From: Metapseudomonas resinovorans DSM 21078
GTDB lineage: Bacteria; Pseudomonadota; Gammaproteobacteria; Pseudomonadales; Pseudomonadaceae
Assembly: GCF_000423545.1 (NCBI RefSeq)
Contig: NZ_KE384030.1
Span: 186,001-250,000, forward strand
Reading direction: 5' to 3'
Length of the DNA stretch: 64,000 nt
Below are positions 27,868 through 37,400 of this stretch, piece after piece. Positions within the stretch are counted from its first letter, which is position 1; each line of letters opens with the position of its first letter. The notes below the pieces were generated by a model. The model searched no databases and had not been told where the DNA came from. It was given only the letters and a program-made list of their open reading frames with translations. The position numbers and the translations under genes were made by a program.

Positions 27868-29781
27868 ATGTCTGCACGACGCACGCGCAAGGACGATGGC
27901 ACCAGCTGGACCGTGGCCGACAGCCGCAGTGTCTATGGCATTCGCCACTGGGGGGCCGGCTTTTTCGCGATTAACGAATCGGGTCGAGTCGAAGTACGCC
28001 CGCGCGGTCCCGGCAGTGCGCCGATCGATCTCTTCGAGCAGGTCGACACCCTGCGCGAGGCAGGCCTCAGCCTGCCGCTGCTGGTGCGCTTCCCGGATAT
28101 CCTGCAAGAGCGCGTGCGCCAGCTGACCGGCGCCTTCGACGCCAATATCGAGCGTCTGGAGTACCAGAGCCGCTACACCGCCCTGTACCCGATCAAGGTC
28201 AACCAGCAGGAAGCGGTGGTGGAAAACATCATCGCCACCCAGAACGTATCCATCGGCCTGGAAGCCGGTTCCAAGCCCGAGCTGCTGGCTGTGCTGGCAC
28301 TGGCGCCGAAGGGCGGCACCATCGTCTGCAACGGCTACAAGGACCGTGAGTTCATCCGCCTGGCACTCATGGGCCAGAAGCTCGGCCACAACGTCTTCAT
28401 CGTGATCGAGAAGGAAGCCGAGGTGGAGTTCGTCATCGACATCGCCGCCGAGCTCAAGGTCGCCCCCCAGGTGGGCCTGCGCGTGCGCCTGTCGTCCCTG
28501 GCGTCCTCCAAGTGGGCCGACACCGGTGGCGAGAAGTCCAAATTCGGCCTTTCCGCCGCGCAGATCCTTTCCGTGGTCGAGCGCTTCCGCAAGGCTGGCC
28601 TGGACCAGGGCGTGCGCCTGCTGCACTTCCACATGGGCTCGCAGATCGCCAACCTGGCCGACTACCAGCACGGCTTCAAGGAAGCCATCCGCTACTACGC
28701 GGAGCTGCGCAACCTCGGACTGCCGGTCGACCACATCGACGTCGGCGGCGGCCTCGGCGTCGACTACGACGGCACCCACTCGCGCAACGCCAGCTCCATC
28801 AACTACGACATGGACGACTACGCCGGCGTGGTGGTGGGCATGCTCAAGGAGTTCTGCGACGCCCAGGGCCTGCCGCACCCGCACATCTTCTCCGAGAGCG
28901 GCCGCGCCATGACCGCGCACCACGCCGTGCTGGTGATGCAGGTGACTGACGTCGAACGCCACAACGACGCCGTGCCGCAGATCGACAACGTCGCCGAACA
29001 GCCGGAGATCGTCCGCTGGCTGATGGACCTGCTCGGCCCGACCGATGCCGAGATGGTCACCGAGACCTACTGGCGCGCCACTCACTACATGGGGGATGCC
29101 GCCTCTCAATACGCCGAAGGCAAACTGACCCTCGCCGAGAAGGCCCTGGCCGAGCAGACCTACTTCGCCATTTGCCGTCGCCTGCATAACCAGCTCAAGG
29201 CGCGCCAGCGTTCCCATCGCCAGGTGCTCGACGAACTGAACGACAAGCTGGCGGAGAAGTACATTTGCAACTTCTCGGTGTTCCAGAGCCTGCCGGACAC
29301 CTGGGCCATCGGCCAGGTGCTGCCGATCATCCCGCTGCACCGCCTGGACGAGGAGCCCCTGCGCCGCGCCGTGCTGCAGGACCTGACCTGCGACTCCGAC
29401 GGCAAGATCAACCAGTACGTGGACGAGCAGAGCATCGAGACCAGCATGCCGGTGCACGAGGTGCGCGAGGGTGAGGACTACCTGCTCGGCGTGTTCCTGG
29501 TAGGTGCCTACCAGGAGATCCTCGGTGACATGCACAACCTCTTCGGTGACACTGACTCGGTGAACGTCTACCAGAATGATGACGGCAGCGCGTATCACGC
29601 CGGCATCGAAACCCACGACACCATCGAAGACATGCTGCGCTATGTGCACCTGTCTCCCGAAGAGCTGATGGCGCACTACCGCGACAAGGTGGCCAGCGCC
29701 AAACTGAGCCCGCGCGAGCGCACCCAGTACATCGACGCCCTACGGCTGGGGCTGACCCGCTCGTCCTACCTGTCGTCCTGA
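27868..29781 (+). CDS. speA: Biosynthetic arginine decarboxylase SpeA
   Basis: Converts arginine to agmatine, the first step of putrescine and spermidine synthesis. 637 residues, a standard length for the PLP-dependent alanine-racemase-fold type. The PLP lysine lies in [13 protein letters not shown] (near 110); the active site continues with [27 protein letters not shown] and [19 protein letters not shown] precedes ATG 27868. Followed after 150 bp by a strong terminator. Confidence 0.97.
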   Translation: MSARRTRKDDGTSWTVADSRSVYGIRHWGAGFFAINESGRVEVRPRGPGSAPIDLFEQVDTLREAGLSLPLLVRFPDILQERVRQLTGAFDANIERLEYQSRYTALYPIKVNQQEAVVENIIATQNVSIGLEAGSKPELLAVLALAPKGGTIVCNGYKDREFIRLALMGQKLGHNVFIVIEKEAEVEFVIDIAAELKVAPQVGLRVRLSSLASSKWADTGGEKSKFGLSAAQILSVVERFRKAGLDQGVRLLHFHMGSQIANLADYQHGFKEAIRYYAELRNLGLPVDHIDVGGGLGVDYDGTHSRNASSINYDMDDYAGVVVGMLKEFCDAQGLPHPHIFSESGRAMTAHHAVLVMQVTDVERHNDAVPQIDNVAEQPEIVRWLMDLLGPTDAEMVTETYWRATHYMGDAASQYAEGKLTLAEKALAEQTYFAICRRLHNQLKARQRSHRQVLDELNDKLAEKYICNFSVFQSLPDTWAIGQVLPIIPLHRLDEEPLRRAVLQDLTCDSDGKINQYVDEQSIETSMPVHEVREGEDYLLGVFLVGAYQEILGDMHNLFGDTDSVNVYQNDDGSAYHAGIETHDTIEDMLRYVHLSPEELMAHYRDKVASAKLSPRERTQYIDALRLGLTRSSYLSS

Positions 29782-29937
29782 GTGCCGGCCCATGATTGGC
29801 TGCGCGTCGGAATAACTGCGTTGAAACTGGCTTCGGAATGCTCATTTACAGTCGTAAACTCCGCTTCCTCCGCCAGTTTCGCCTTGTTCTTCTCTAGCTC
29901 GCACAATCGTGAACAGGCCCTGATGGGCGAGTGAATG

Positions 29938-29967
29938 AAAAAGCCTGGCTCCGCGCCGGGCTTTTTC
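29938..29967 (+). terminator. Rho-independent terminator after speA
   Basis: AAAAAGCCTGGC and GCCGGGCTTTTT fold into a near-perfect stem with a short CG-rich loop, ending in a T-run. It is the best canonical terminator in this part of the window and is symmetric enough to act in both directions. Confidence 0.93.
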
Positions 29968-30059
29968 TTGGGCCGCGATCCGACCAACCCCCTGGCAAAT
30001 TCCCCGATCCGGCGCTTTCATTTCCGCCAGCCAATTCTGGTTTGTGCGGAGCACCTCAA

Positions 30060-30683
30060 ATGCCGCGCGTCCTCCTGCTCGAATGTAGCCCCAACGACCT
30101 GGCATCCCCCGGCGGCCAACTGGCCCGGGAAATGGCCCGGCGCATCCATCCGAAGGCCGAGGTCATCGTGCGCAACCTCGTGCGCGAGCCGCTGCCGCCG
30201 CTCTGTGCAGGTTATGCCGAGGCGGTGGTGGGAAAGTCGGATTGCCCGGAGGCAGCCTTCACGCTTTCGGAGCAACTGATCGGTGAGCTGGAGGTGAGCC
30301 ACTACCTGATCATCTCGACACCGATGCACAACTACATGGTGCCGGCGGCGCTGAAGCTCTGGCTGGACTACGTGGTGCGCATCCATCGTACTTTCGAGAT
30401 ATACGACGGCCGGCGCGACGGCCTGCTGGAAGACCGGCCCACCTTCGTGGTGCTGAGTTCGGGTGGGCATTACCTGGGGGCCAAGGCCAAGCAGATGGAT
30501 TTCCTTTCCCCCTACCTGCGTCATGTGCTCGGCATCATCGGCCTGCATCATGTGGAGTACGTCCACCTGCAGGGCCTGGCCGATGGCGATGAAGCCGTGG
30601 CGGCGGCCCTGCAACAGGCGCGGGAGCGCCTGTCGTTCAATCCGGTCTTCGCCCCCGAACCTTTCCCCGACGTGGTCCTGTAG
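30060..30683 (+). CDS. FMN-dependent NADH-azoreductase-like flavodoxin-fold reductase
   Basis: A 207-residue flavodoxin-fold quinone/azo reductase of the AzoR family. It begins MPRVLLLECSPNDLASPGGQ (FMN phosphate loop); the flavin-binding motifs TPMHNYMVPAALKLWLDYV and VVLSSGGHY are typical. The start at 30060 is chosen because the beta-strand begins there; the frame is open further up through the speA terminator. Physiological substrate unknown. Monocistronic: a terminator lies upstream and about 750 bp of non-coding DNA downstream. Confidence 0.87.
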   Translation: MPRVLLLECSPNDLASPGGQLAREMARRIHPKAEVIVRNLVREPLPPLCAGYAEAVVGKSDCPEAAFTLSEQLIGELEVSHYLIISTPMHNYMVPAALKLWLDYVVRIHRTFEIYDGRRDGLLEDRPTFVVLSSGGHYLGAKAKQMDFLSPYLRHVLGIIGLHHVEYVHLQGLADGDEAVAAALQQARERLSFNPVFAPEPFPDVVL

Positions 30684-30820
30684 AAGGGGCGAATTCATTC
30701 GCCAAGGGATGCGCAGCATCCCCCGTTACGTTGGATGGACCACGCTTCATCGGTCCACCATGAATGTTGGGGGCGTCATCGGATGGTGGAAGTAAAAGGC
30801 GACTTCCACCCTACAAGCTG

Positions 30821-31397
30821 GGCGAATTCATTGGCTATGTCTGCGTTAAGTGTTGCTAGAACGTCCTGAGCCCAGCTGCTTGCCGAGTTCTGCGGATGTT
30901 TCTGGTTTCGTCCCCCCGGACGAGTCCCTTTCTCAAGCGCCGAAAGGAACCAAAGGGCTTGCCCCTGCATCCGGCCCCGGCTTCGCCGGGGTTCCCTCAC
31001 TCCATCGTTGTTACTCGCTTCGCTCGCCCTTCGGGCCGCACTGAAGTGCGTTCGCTGCAAGCAGCGTCCGGGGGCCCAGCGAGAGGGGCCATCCATGGCC
31101 CCGCACGCCTCTCGCGGCATCCATGCCGCTCGTCCCCCTGCACAACGATTCCGCTCGGCCTCCTGAAGGGGCGCAGTCGCTGCCCCACCTCGTCAGCCCG
31201 GTTTCAGGCCCATGTGGGCTTCAGGATGGCTTGTACCTCGCCGGCGCGAGTCACCCCTCGCCCTCTGGGAGAGGGGCGGGGCGGGCCGCGTTCGGATGAG
31301 GGCTGCGTCAGGCTGGCCCGGAAGCCTGGAATGCCTGCGCTAGAGCGCTTAAATCAACTTTGCAACAGATAACGCAGACATAGCCAATTCATTCGCC
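30821..31397. mobile_element. 577-bp non-coding element with 36-bp terminal inverted repeats (MITE-like)
   Basis: The ends 30821-30856 and 31362-31397 are inverted copies of each other with 32 of 36 positions identical; the shared inner core is TTGGCTATGTCTGCGTTA. The interior has no credible reading frame and contains short repeat motifs (CGAAAGGAACCAAAGG, a CCTCGCCCTCTGGGAGAGG hairpin near 31258). A further single end lies at 43900-43935. The sequence 30684-30820 outside the element holds only a repeat starting GGGGCGAATTCATTCGCCAA. Confidence 0.65.
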
Positions 31398-31434
31398 AGG
31401 CAGGACGCAGTCCTGCCTGGGCCCGCTTGCAGCC

Positions 31435-31893
31435 TTAGCTGCCGATCACGCCGTAGCCACGCGCCATCAGCACCGCTAACAGCGGCAGGATCAATGCCAG
31501 CAGCAGCTCCAGGCGGATCACCATGATCACTGCCTTGGCCTTGCCGGGGCTGATCTCCGGCACTTGCCCGGCGCTCAGCGTATTGCGCCAGTTGAGGAAG
31601 ACGAAGGTCGGGAAGCTGGAGAGCAGGGCGATCAGCACGAACAGCCCCATCTTGGCGTGGAACATCGCGTTACCCAGGTAGTAGTCCAGGCCCTTGCCGT
31701 ACCAGACCACCCGCGCCAGGCCGGTGGCCAGCACCGCACCGGCGGCCAGGCCGTAGGCGATGTCGATGCGCACCAGGCTGCGGGCGCGTTCGAGGTCCAG
31801 CGGCAGTTTGAACAGTCGATGCTCCAGGACGAGCAGGGCGAAGAGCGCGAAGATCGACAGGAAATGCAGGTACGCGGCAATAGCTTGTCCCAT
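31435..31893 (-). CDS. DUF2214-type small membrane protein
   Basis: A 152-residue integral membrane protein with four predicted helices: YLHFLSIFALFALLVLEH, IAYGLAAGAVLATGLARVVW, MFHAKMGLFVLIALLSSFPT and LELLLALILPLLAVLMARGY. Histidines near the first and third helices and the overall plan fit the DUF2214 family; function unknown. It is the last gene of a minus-strand set (MATE exporter, GAF-GGDEF protein, this gene) with gaps of 10 and 39 bp, so co-transcription is likely. Confidence 0.75.
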   Translation of the reverse strand: MGQAIAAYLHFLSIFALFALLVLEHRLFKLPLDLERARSLVRIDIAYGLAAGAVLATGLARVVWYGKGLDYYLGNAMFHAKMGLFVLIALLSSFPTFVFLNWRNTLSAGQVPEISPGKAKAVIMVIRLELLLALILPLLAVLMARGYGVIGS

Positions 31894-31932
31894 GGGAACT
31901 CCTTCAGGTCATCAGGTTCGTTGTCGTTGTGG

Positions 31933-32970
31933 TCATCCTTGCCGGGCGAGGTACTCCACCCGGTTGCGGCCATTCTGCTTGGCCAGGTACAGCCCACGGT
32001 CGGCGCGTTCCAGGGCGGTGGTCCGGGTATCGCCGGGCTGTACCAGGGTCGCGCCGAAGCTGGCGGTCTGCGCCAGGGCGTGGCCTTCCAGCGGGATGGT
32101 CTCCTGCTCGATGGCTCGGCGCAGGCGCTCGGCCACCTGCTGCAACTCGGTCTCGTCATGCACCGTTATCAGGGCGACGAATTCTTCGCCGCCCAGGCGT
32201 GCCAGCAAGTCCTGGGGCCGCAACGCGGCGCTCATGCGGCGGGCACATTCCCACAGCACCTGGTCACCAGCGCCGTGGCCATGCTGGTCATTGACCTTCT
32301 TGAAGTGGTCCAGGTCGCAGTAGATCACCCCCAGCTTGAGGTCGCTGCCGAGTAGCTTGGCCAGTTCCAGCGGGTAGAACTGGTTGAAGCCGCCGCGGTT
32401 CCACAGCTGGGTCAACGGGTCCATCAGCGCCTTGCGCTGTTCGCGGTCCACCGCCTCGCGCAGGTTGCGGGTCTGCTGGCTCAGCATGTGCATCTGCAGA
32501 TAGCCCTGGGCCAGGGTCGCCAGGTCGCGTAGGCGGGTGCGCTCGAAGCGGCTGAAGGCGCGCGGGGTCGGGTCCAGCAGGCAGAGGGTGCCGATGGGTT
32601 GGCCGTCGGCGGAGTAGATCGGCTGGCCGGCATAGAAGCGCAGGTAGGGCGGGCCCAGCACCAGCGGATTATCGGCAAAGCGTGGGTCGCGGCGGGCGTC
32701 CTCCACCAGCAACAGGTCGTCCTGGAGGATGGCGTGGCCGCAGAAGGAAATGTTCCGTGGTGTTTCCTGTGCCGCCAGGCCGATGCGCGCCTTGAACCAC
32801 TGGCGATCCTGGTCGATCAAGCTGATCAGCACCGTGGCCACGTTGAACAGGTCGCGGGTCAGTCGCACCAGGGTATCGAGGTAGTGCTCGGCGGGTGTGT
32901 CGAGGATCTCCAGGTTCTGCAGTGCCTGAAGGCGTCGTGGTTCATCGGGGTGGCAGGGGGCGGCCAGCAT
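31933..32970 (-). CDS. GAF-GGDEF diguanylate cyclase
   Basis: A 345-residue soluble diguanylate cyclase. The N-terminal GAF domain (about 18-165) contains FKARIGLAAQETPRNISFCG and QPIGTLCLLDPTPRAFS. The GGDEF domain follows (about 180-345) with NRGGFNQFY, YCDLDHFKKVNDQHGHGAGD and active site RLGGEEF; the I-site RPQD lies five residues before the active site. It probably makes cyclic di-GMP in response to a small ligand or redox signal on the GAF domain. It lies 10 bp after the MATE gene. Confidence 0.93.
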   Translation of the reverse strand: MLAAPCHPDEPRRLQALQNLEILDTPAEHYLDTLVRLTRDLFNVATVLISLIDQDRQWFKARIGLAAQETPRNISFCGHAILQDDLLLVEDARRDPRFADNPLVLGPPYLRFYAGQPIYSADGQPIGTLCLLDPTPRAFSRFERTRLRDLATLAQGYLQMHMLSQQTRNLREAVDREQRKALMDPLTQLWNRGGFNQFYPLELAKLLGSDLKLGVIYCDLDHFKKVNDQHGHGAGDQVLWECARRMSAALRPQDLLARLGGEEFVALITVHDETELQQVAERLRRAIEQETIPLEGHALAQTASFGATLVQPGDTRTTALERADRGLYLAKQNGRNRVEYLARQG

Positions 32971-32980
32971 TGTCTACTCC

Positions 32981-34330
32981 TTATCCGTGGGCACCGGCGA
33001 ACCAGGCGTCGCGCTTGTTCAGACGCCATGCCAGTGTACCGAGGCTGAGCCCGCGCACTGCCATGAAGGCGAGGAAGGCCAGCCAAAGTCCGTGGTTGCC
33101 GAGAAACTGTAGCCCCCATCCCAATGGCAGGCTAAGGGCGACCGCCACCAGCATGGCATCGCGCATTTCCCGGGCACGGGTGGCGCCGATGAACAGGCCG
33201 TCCAGCAGGTAGCTCCAGACCGCGATCAGCGGCAGCAGCGCCAGGTAGGGCAGGTAGGTGTGAGCCACCTCGCGCACGGCAGTGATATCGCTCTGCATAT
33301 CAATGAACAGGCCGCCAGCAACGGCGAAGAACAGCGCAAAGGCCAGGCTCGCCAGCAGCGACCAGCCACCGGCCACCAACAGGGAGCGCCGCAGGCTCAG
33401 GCGGTCGCGGGCGCCGATGGCGTGCCCGCACAGGGCTTCCACGGCATGGGCCAGGCCATCCAGGGCGTAGGCGGTCACCAGCAGGCCATTGAGCAGCAAG
33501 GCGTTGGCCGCCACCGTGGCGTCGCCCATCCGCGTGCCCTGAACCGTCAGCAGGAAGAACACCAGCTGAAGTGCCAGGGAGCGGATGAAGATGTCGCGGT
33601 TGACCGCCAGCAACGGCCGCCAGTTGCGCCACAGCCGCAGCGCCGGCCAATCGATGCGGCCGGGGTGGCGGAGCAGGGCGCCACGGGTGAGCGCCAGGCC
33701 GATCAGCGCGCCGCTCCACTCGGCAATCACCGCCGCCCGCGCTGCACCGGCCACGCCCCAGTCCAGTCCGAGCACGAACCACAGCGCCAGGGCGATATTG
33801 GCGAGGTTGGTGCCCAGCAGGATGGCCAGGGGCGCGCGGGCGTTCTGCGTGCCAAGGAACCAGCCGACCAGGGCGTAGTTGGCCAGCGCGGCAGGGAGGC
33901 CGAGCAGGCGCAGGTGGAAGAATTCGCGGGTCAGTGCGTCCAGCTCGGCCGACGGGTTCATCAGCCCCAGGGCCAGGTCGCTGAAAGGCACTGCCAGCAG
34001 GCCCAGCAGCAGGGCCAGACCCAAGGCCAGGCCCAGCCCCTGCAACAACACCTGGCGCAGGGCGCCACCGTCCGCGCGGCCGGCTGCCTGGGCGGCGAAG
34101 CCGGTGGTGCCCATGCGCAGGAAGCCCAGTACGCCGAGCAACAGCATGTACAGGGTGCTGCCGACTGCCACCGCGCCCAGTTGGTGGGCGTGGGGCAGGT
34201 GGCCCACCACCGTGCTGTCCACCAGGGCGACCAGGGGCACGGAGATGTTCGAGAGAATCATGGGAGCGGCCAGCGCCCAGACCTTCTTGTGGGTCGGGGA
34301 ATGCCGCCAGGCGTCGAGGAACAGACTCAT
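32981..34330 (-). CDS. MATE-family efflux transporter (DinF/NorM type)
   Basis: A 449-residue inner-membrane drug/cation antiporter with twelve helices. It begins MSLFLDAWRHSPTHKKVWAL; characteristic MATE segments are APMILSNISVPLVALVDSTV, LGVLGFLRMGTTGFAAQA and YALDGLAHAVEALCGHAIGA. The pattern is closest to the DinF subfamily. Substrate cannot be inferred. First gene of the set with the GAF-GGDEF and DUF2214 genes, and divergent from the alpha-2-macroglobulin gene. Confidence 0.93.
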   Translation of the reverse strand: MSLFLDAWRHSPTHKKVWALAAPMILSNISVPLVALVDSTVVGHLPHAHQLGAVAVGSTLYMLLLGVLGFLRMGTTGFAAQAAGRADGGALRQVLLQGLGLALGLALLLGLLAVPFSDLALGLMNPSAELDALTREFFHLRLLGLPAALANYALVGWFLGTQNARAPLAILLGTNLANIALALWFVLGLDWGVAGAARAAVIAEWSGALIGLALTRGALLRHPGRIDWPALRLWRNWRPLLAVNRDIFIRSLALQLVFFLLTVQGTRMGDATVAANALLLNGLLVTAYALDGLAHAVEALCGHAIGARDRLSLRRSLLVAGGWSLLASLAFALFFAVAGGLFIDMQSDITAVREVAHTYLPYLALLPLIAVWSYLLDGLFIGATRAREMRDAMLVAVALSLPLGWGLQFLGNHGLWLAFLAFMAVRGLSLGTLAWRLNKRDAWFAGAHG

Positions 34331-34471
34331 GCAGGGCTCCAGTCAAGCCGCGCAGTATAGCGGCGCGACGTTTCGAGAGGCGTATCGCCCCTGCCGTCAT
34401 CCGGATGCCACCGGAGCGCCACGCTGGTCTATAGTTCGCCGCCTATACGCACTCCCCATCGAGAGCCTGCC

Positions 34472-37400
34472 ATGCCGAAGAAAGGACTACTTCTGGCCGT
34501 GGTGCTGAGCCTGCTCAGCGCCTGCGATTCCTCCACCCCCGAGCAGCCGGCGAGCAAGTCGCCGCCTGCCGCTATCGAGCAGGCGGCTCGCCCGGCCGTC
34601 GACACCGCCGCCCTGGCCACGCGCTACGCCGGCCGCGAGCTGAAGGTGATCGACGTATCCGAAGTGCAGCTCGACGGCGCCAGTGCGCTGTCGGTGACCT
34701 TCTCGGTGCCGCTGGACCCGGAGCAGACGTTCGCCGAGCGCCTGCACCTGGTGGACAGCAAGGACGGCAAGGTGGACGGCGCCTGGGAGCTCTCCGACAA
34801 TCTGATGGAGCTGCGCCTGCGCCATCTGGAGCCCAAGCGCAAACTGGTGCTGACCATCGACCCCGGCCTGCGTGCGGTGAATGACGCGCGCCTGGCCGAA
34901 GAGCACATCACCCGCCTGGAAACCCGCGACCTGCAAGCCACCGTCGGCTTCGCCAGCCGTGGCTCGCTGCTGCCCACCCGCCTGGCCGAAGGCCTGCCGG
35001 TGATCGCGCTGAACGTCGACAAGGTCGACGTGGACTTCTTCCGCGTGAAGACCGAATCCCTGCCCGGTTTTCTCGCCCGCTGGGGCAAGCGCGGTGCCCT
35101 GGACGTCTGGGAAGCCCGCGAACTGCTGAAGATGGCCGACCTGGTCTACACCGGCCGCTTCGACCTGAAGCCCGCACGCAACACCCGCGAAACCCTGCTG
35201 TTGCCCATCGCCAACCTTGATCCGATGAAGCAGCCCGGTGTCTACCTGGCGGTAATGAAGGAAGCCGGCAGCTACACCTATTCCAACCCGGCGACGCTCT
35301 TCACCCTGAGCGACATCGGCCTCTCCGCCCACCGCTACCGCGACCGCCTGGATGTCTTCACCCAGGCCCTGGAAGGGGGCGCCGCCCAGGCCGATATCGC
35401 CCTGGAACTGCTGGACGGCGAAGGCCGCGTACTGGCCGAAGGCAAGACCGATGGCAAAGGCCACGCCGAACTGCCGCTGCCGCCCAAGGCCGAAGTGCTG
35501 ATTGCCCGCAAGGATGAGCAGACCAGCCTGCTGCGCCTGTCCGCGCCCGCGCTGGACCTGGCCGAGTTCGACATCGCCGGCCCGGCCAGCCACGCCCTGC
35601 AGTTCTTCGTCTTCGGCCCGCGCGACCTCTACCGTCCGGGGGAGACCGTGCTACTCAACGCCCTGCTGCGCGATGCCGATGGCCGCGCGGTGGCGGGCCA
35701 GCCGGTGACCGTGGAAGTACGCCGACCCGACGAACAGGTCAGCCGCCGCTTCGTCTGGGAAGCCGGGGAGGGCGGCTTCTACCAGTACCCGTTGCAGCTC
35801 GCCGCTGAAGCACCCACCGGACGCTGGCAGTTGCTCTTCGATCTGGGTGACGGCAAGCCGCAGCTCTACGAATTCCTCGTCGAAGACTTCCTGCCCGAGC
35901 GCATGGCCCTGGAGCTCAAGGGCAGCGACCAGCCGTTCGCGCCCCGCGATAGCGCGCGCTTCCAGGTCACCGGCCGTTACCTCTATGGCGCGCCGGCCTC
36001 CGGCAACCGTCTGACCGGCCAGCTCTACGTGCGACCGTTGCGTGAAGCAGTGAAAGGGCTGCCCGGCTACCAGTTCGGTTCGGTGACCGAGGACGAGTTG
36101 AAACAGGACATCGAACTCGACGAAACCCGACTCGACGCCGACGGCAAGACCGAGCTGAACATCGAAACCCGCTGGGCCGAGGCCAAGTCGCCCCTGCAGT
36201 TGATCCTCCAGGCCAGCCTGCAGGAGTCCGGCGGCCGCCCGATCACCCGCCGCCTGGTGCAGCCGGTGTGGCCGGCCGAGCGCCTGCCGGGCCTGCGCGC
36301 ATTGTTCGACGGCGAGGAAACCGACGCCGACAGCCTGGCCGAGTTCGAGCTGCTGGTGGCCGACCCCGAAGGCAACAAGCTGGCCGCCGACAACCTCAAG
36401 GTGCGCCTGGTGCGCGAGCGCCGCGACTACTACTGGAACTACTCCAACAACGATGGCTGGACCTACCACTTCAACGAGAAGTACCTGAACCTCTCCGAAG
36501 AACAGGTGCAGGTGGCAGCCGGCGGCACGGCCAAGGTCAGCTTCCCGGTGGAGTGGGGCCCCTACCGCGTGGAAGTGGAAGACCCGCAGACCGGCATCAC
36601 CAGCAGCCTGCGCTTCTGGGCCGGCTACCGCTGGCAGGACAACGCCGAAGGCGGCGCAGTGCGCCCGGACCAGGTCAAGCTGGCGCTGGACAAGCCGGCC
36701 TATGCCGCCGGCGAAACCGCCAAAGTCACGGTCACCCCGCCCAGCGCCGGCAGCGGCTACCTGCTGGTGGAGTCCGCCGAAGGGCCGCTGTGGTGGCAAC
36801 CCATCGAAGTACCGGCCGAAGGCAAGCGCTTCGATATCCCGGTGGCCAAGGACTGGGCGCGTCACGACCTCTATGTCAGCGCGCTGGTGATCCGCCCCGG
36901 CGAGCGCAAGGCCAGCGTCACGCCCAAGCGCGCCGTAGGCCTTTTGCACCTGCCGCTGGAACGGGCGCCGCGCAAGCTGGCCCTCACCCTCACCGCGCCT
37001 GAGAAGATGCGGCCCAAGCAGCCGCTGAAGGTCCAGGTGCAGGCGAAGAACGCCGATGGCAGCATGCCCAAGCAGGTGAACGTGCTGGTGGCCGCAGTGG
37101 ATGTGGGCATCCTCAACATCACCGGCTACGCCACGCCGGATCCCTTCGCCACGCTCTTCGGCCGCAAGGCTTATGGCGCTGACCAATTGGACGTCTACGG
37201 CCAACTGATCGAAGCCGGGCAGGGGCGCCTGGCGACCCTGGCCTTCGGTGGCGACGCGGCGCTGGCCGGCGGAGGCAAACGCCCGCAGACCAGCATCACC
37301 ATCGTTGCCCTGCAAAGCATGCCGGTAACCCTGGACGACCAGGGCCAGGGCGAGGTCAGCCTGGATATTCCCGACTTCAACGGCGAACTGCGCCTGATGG

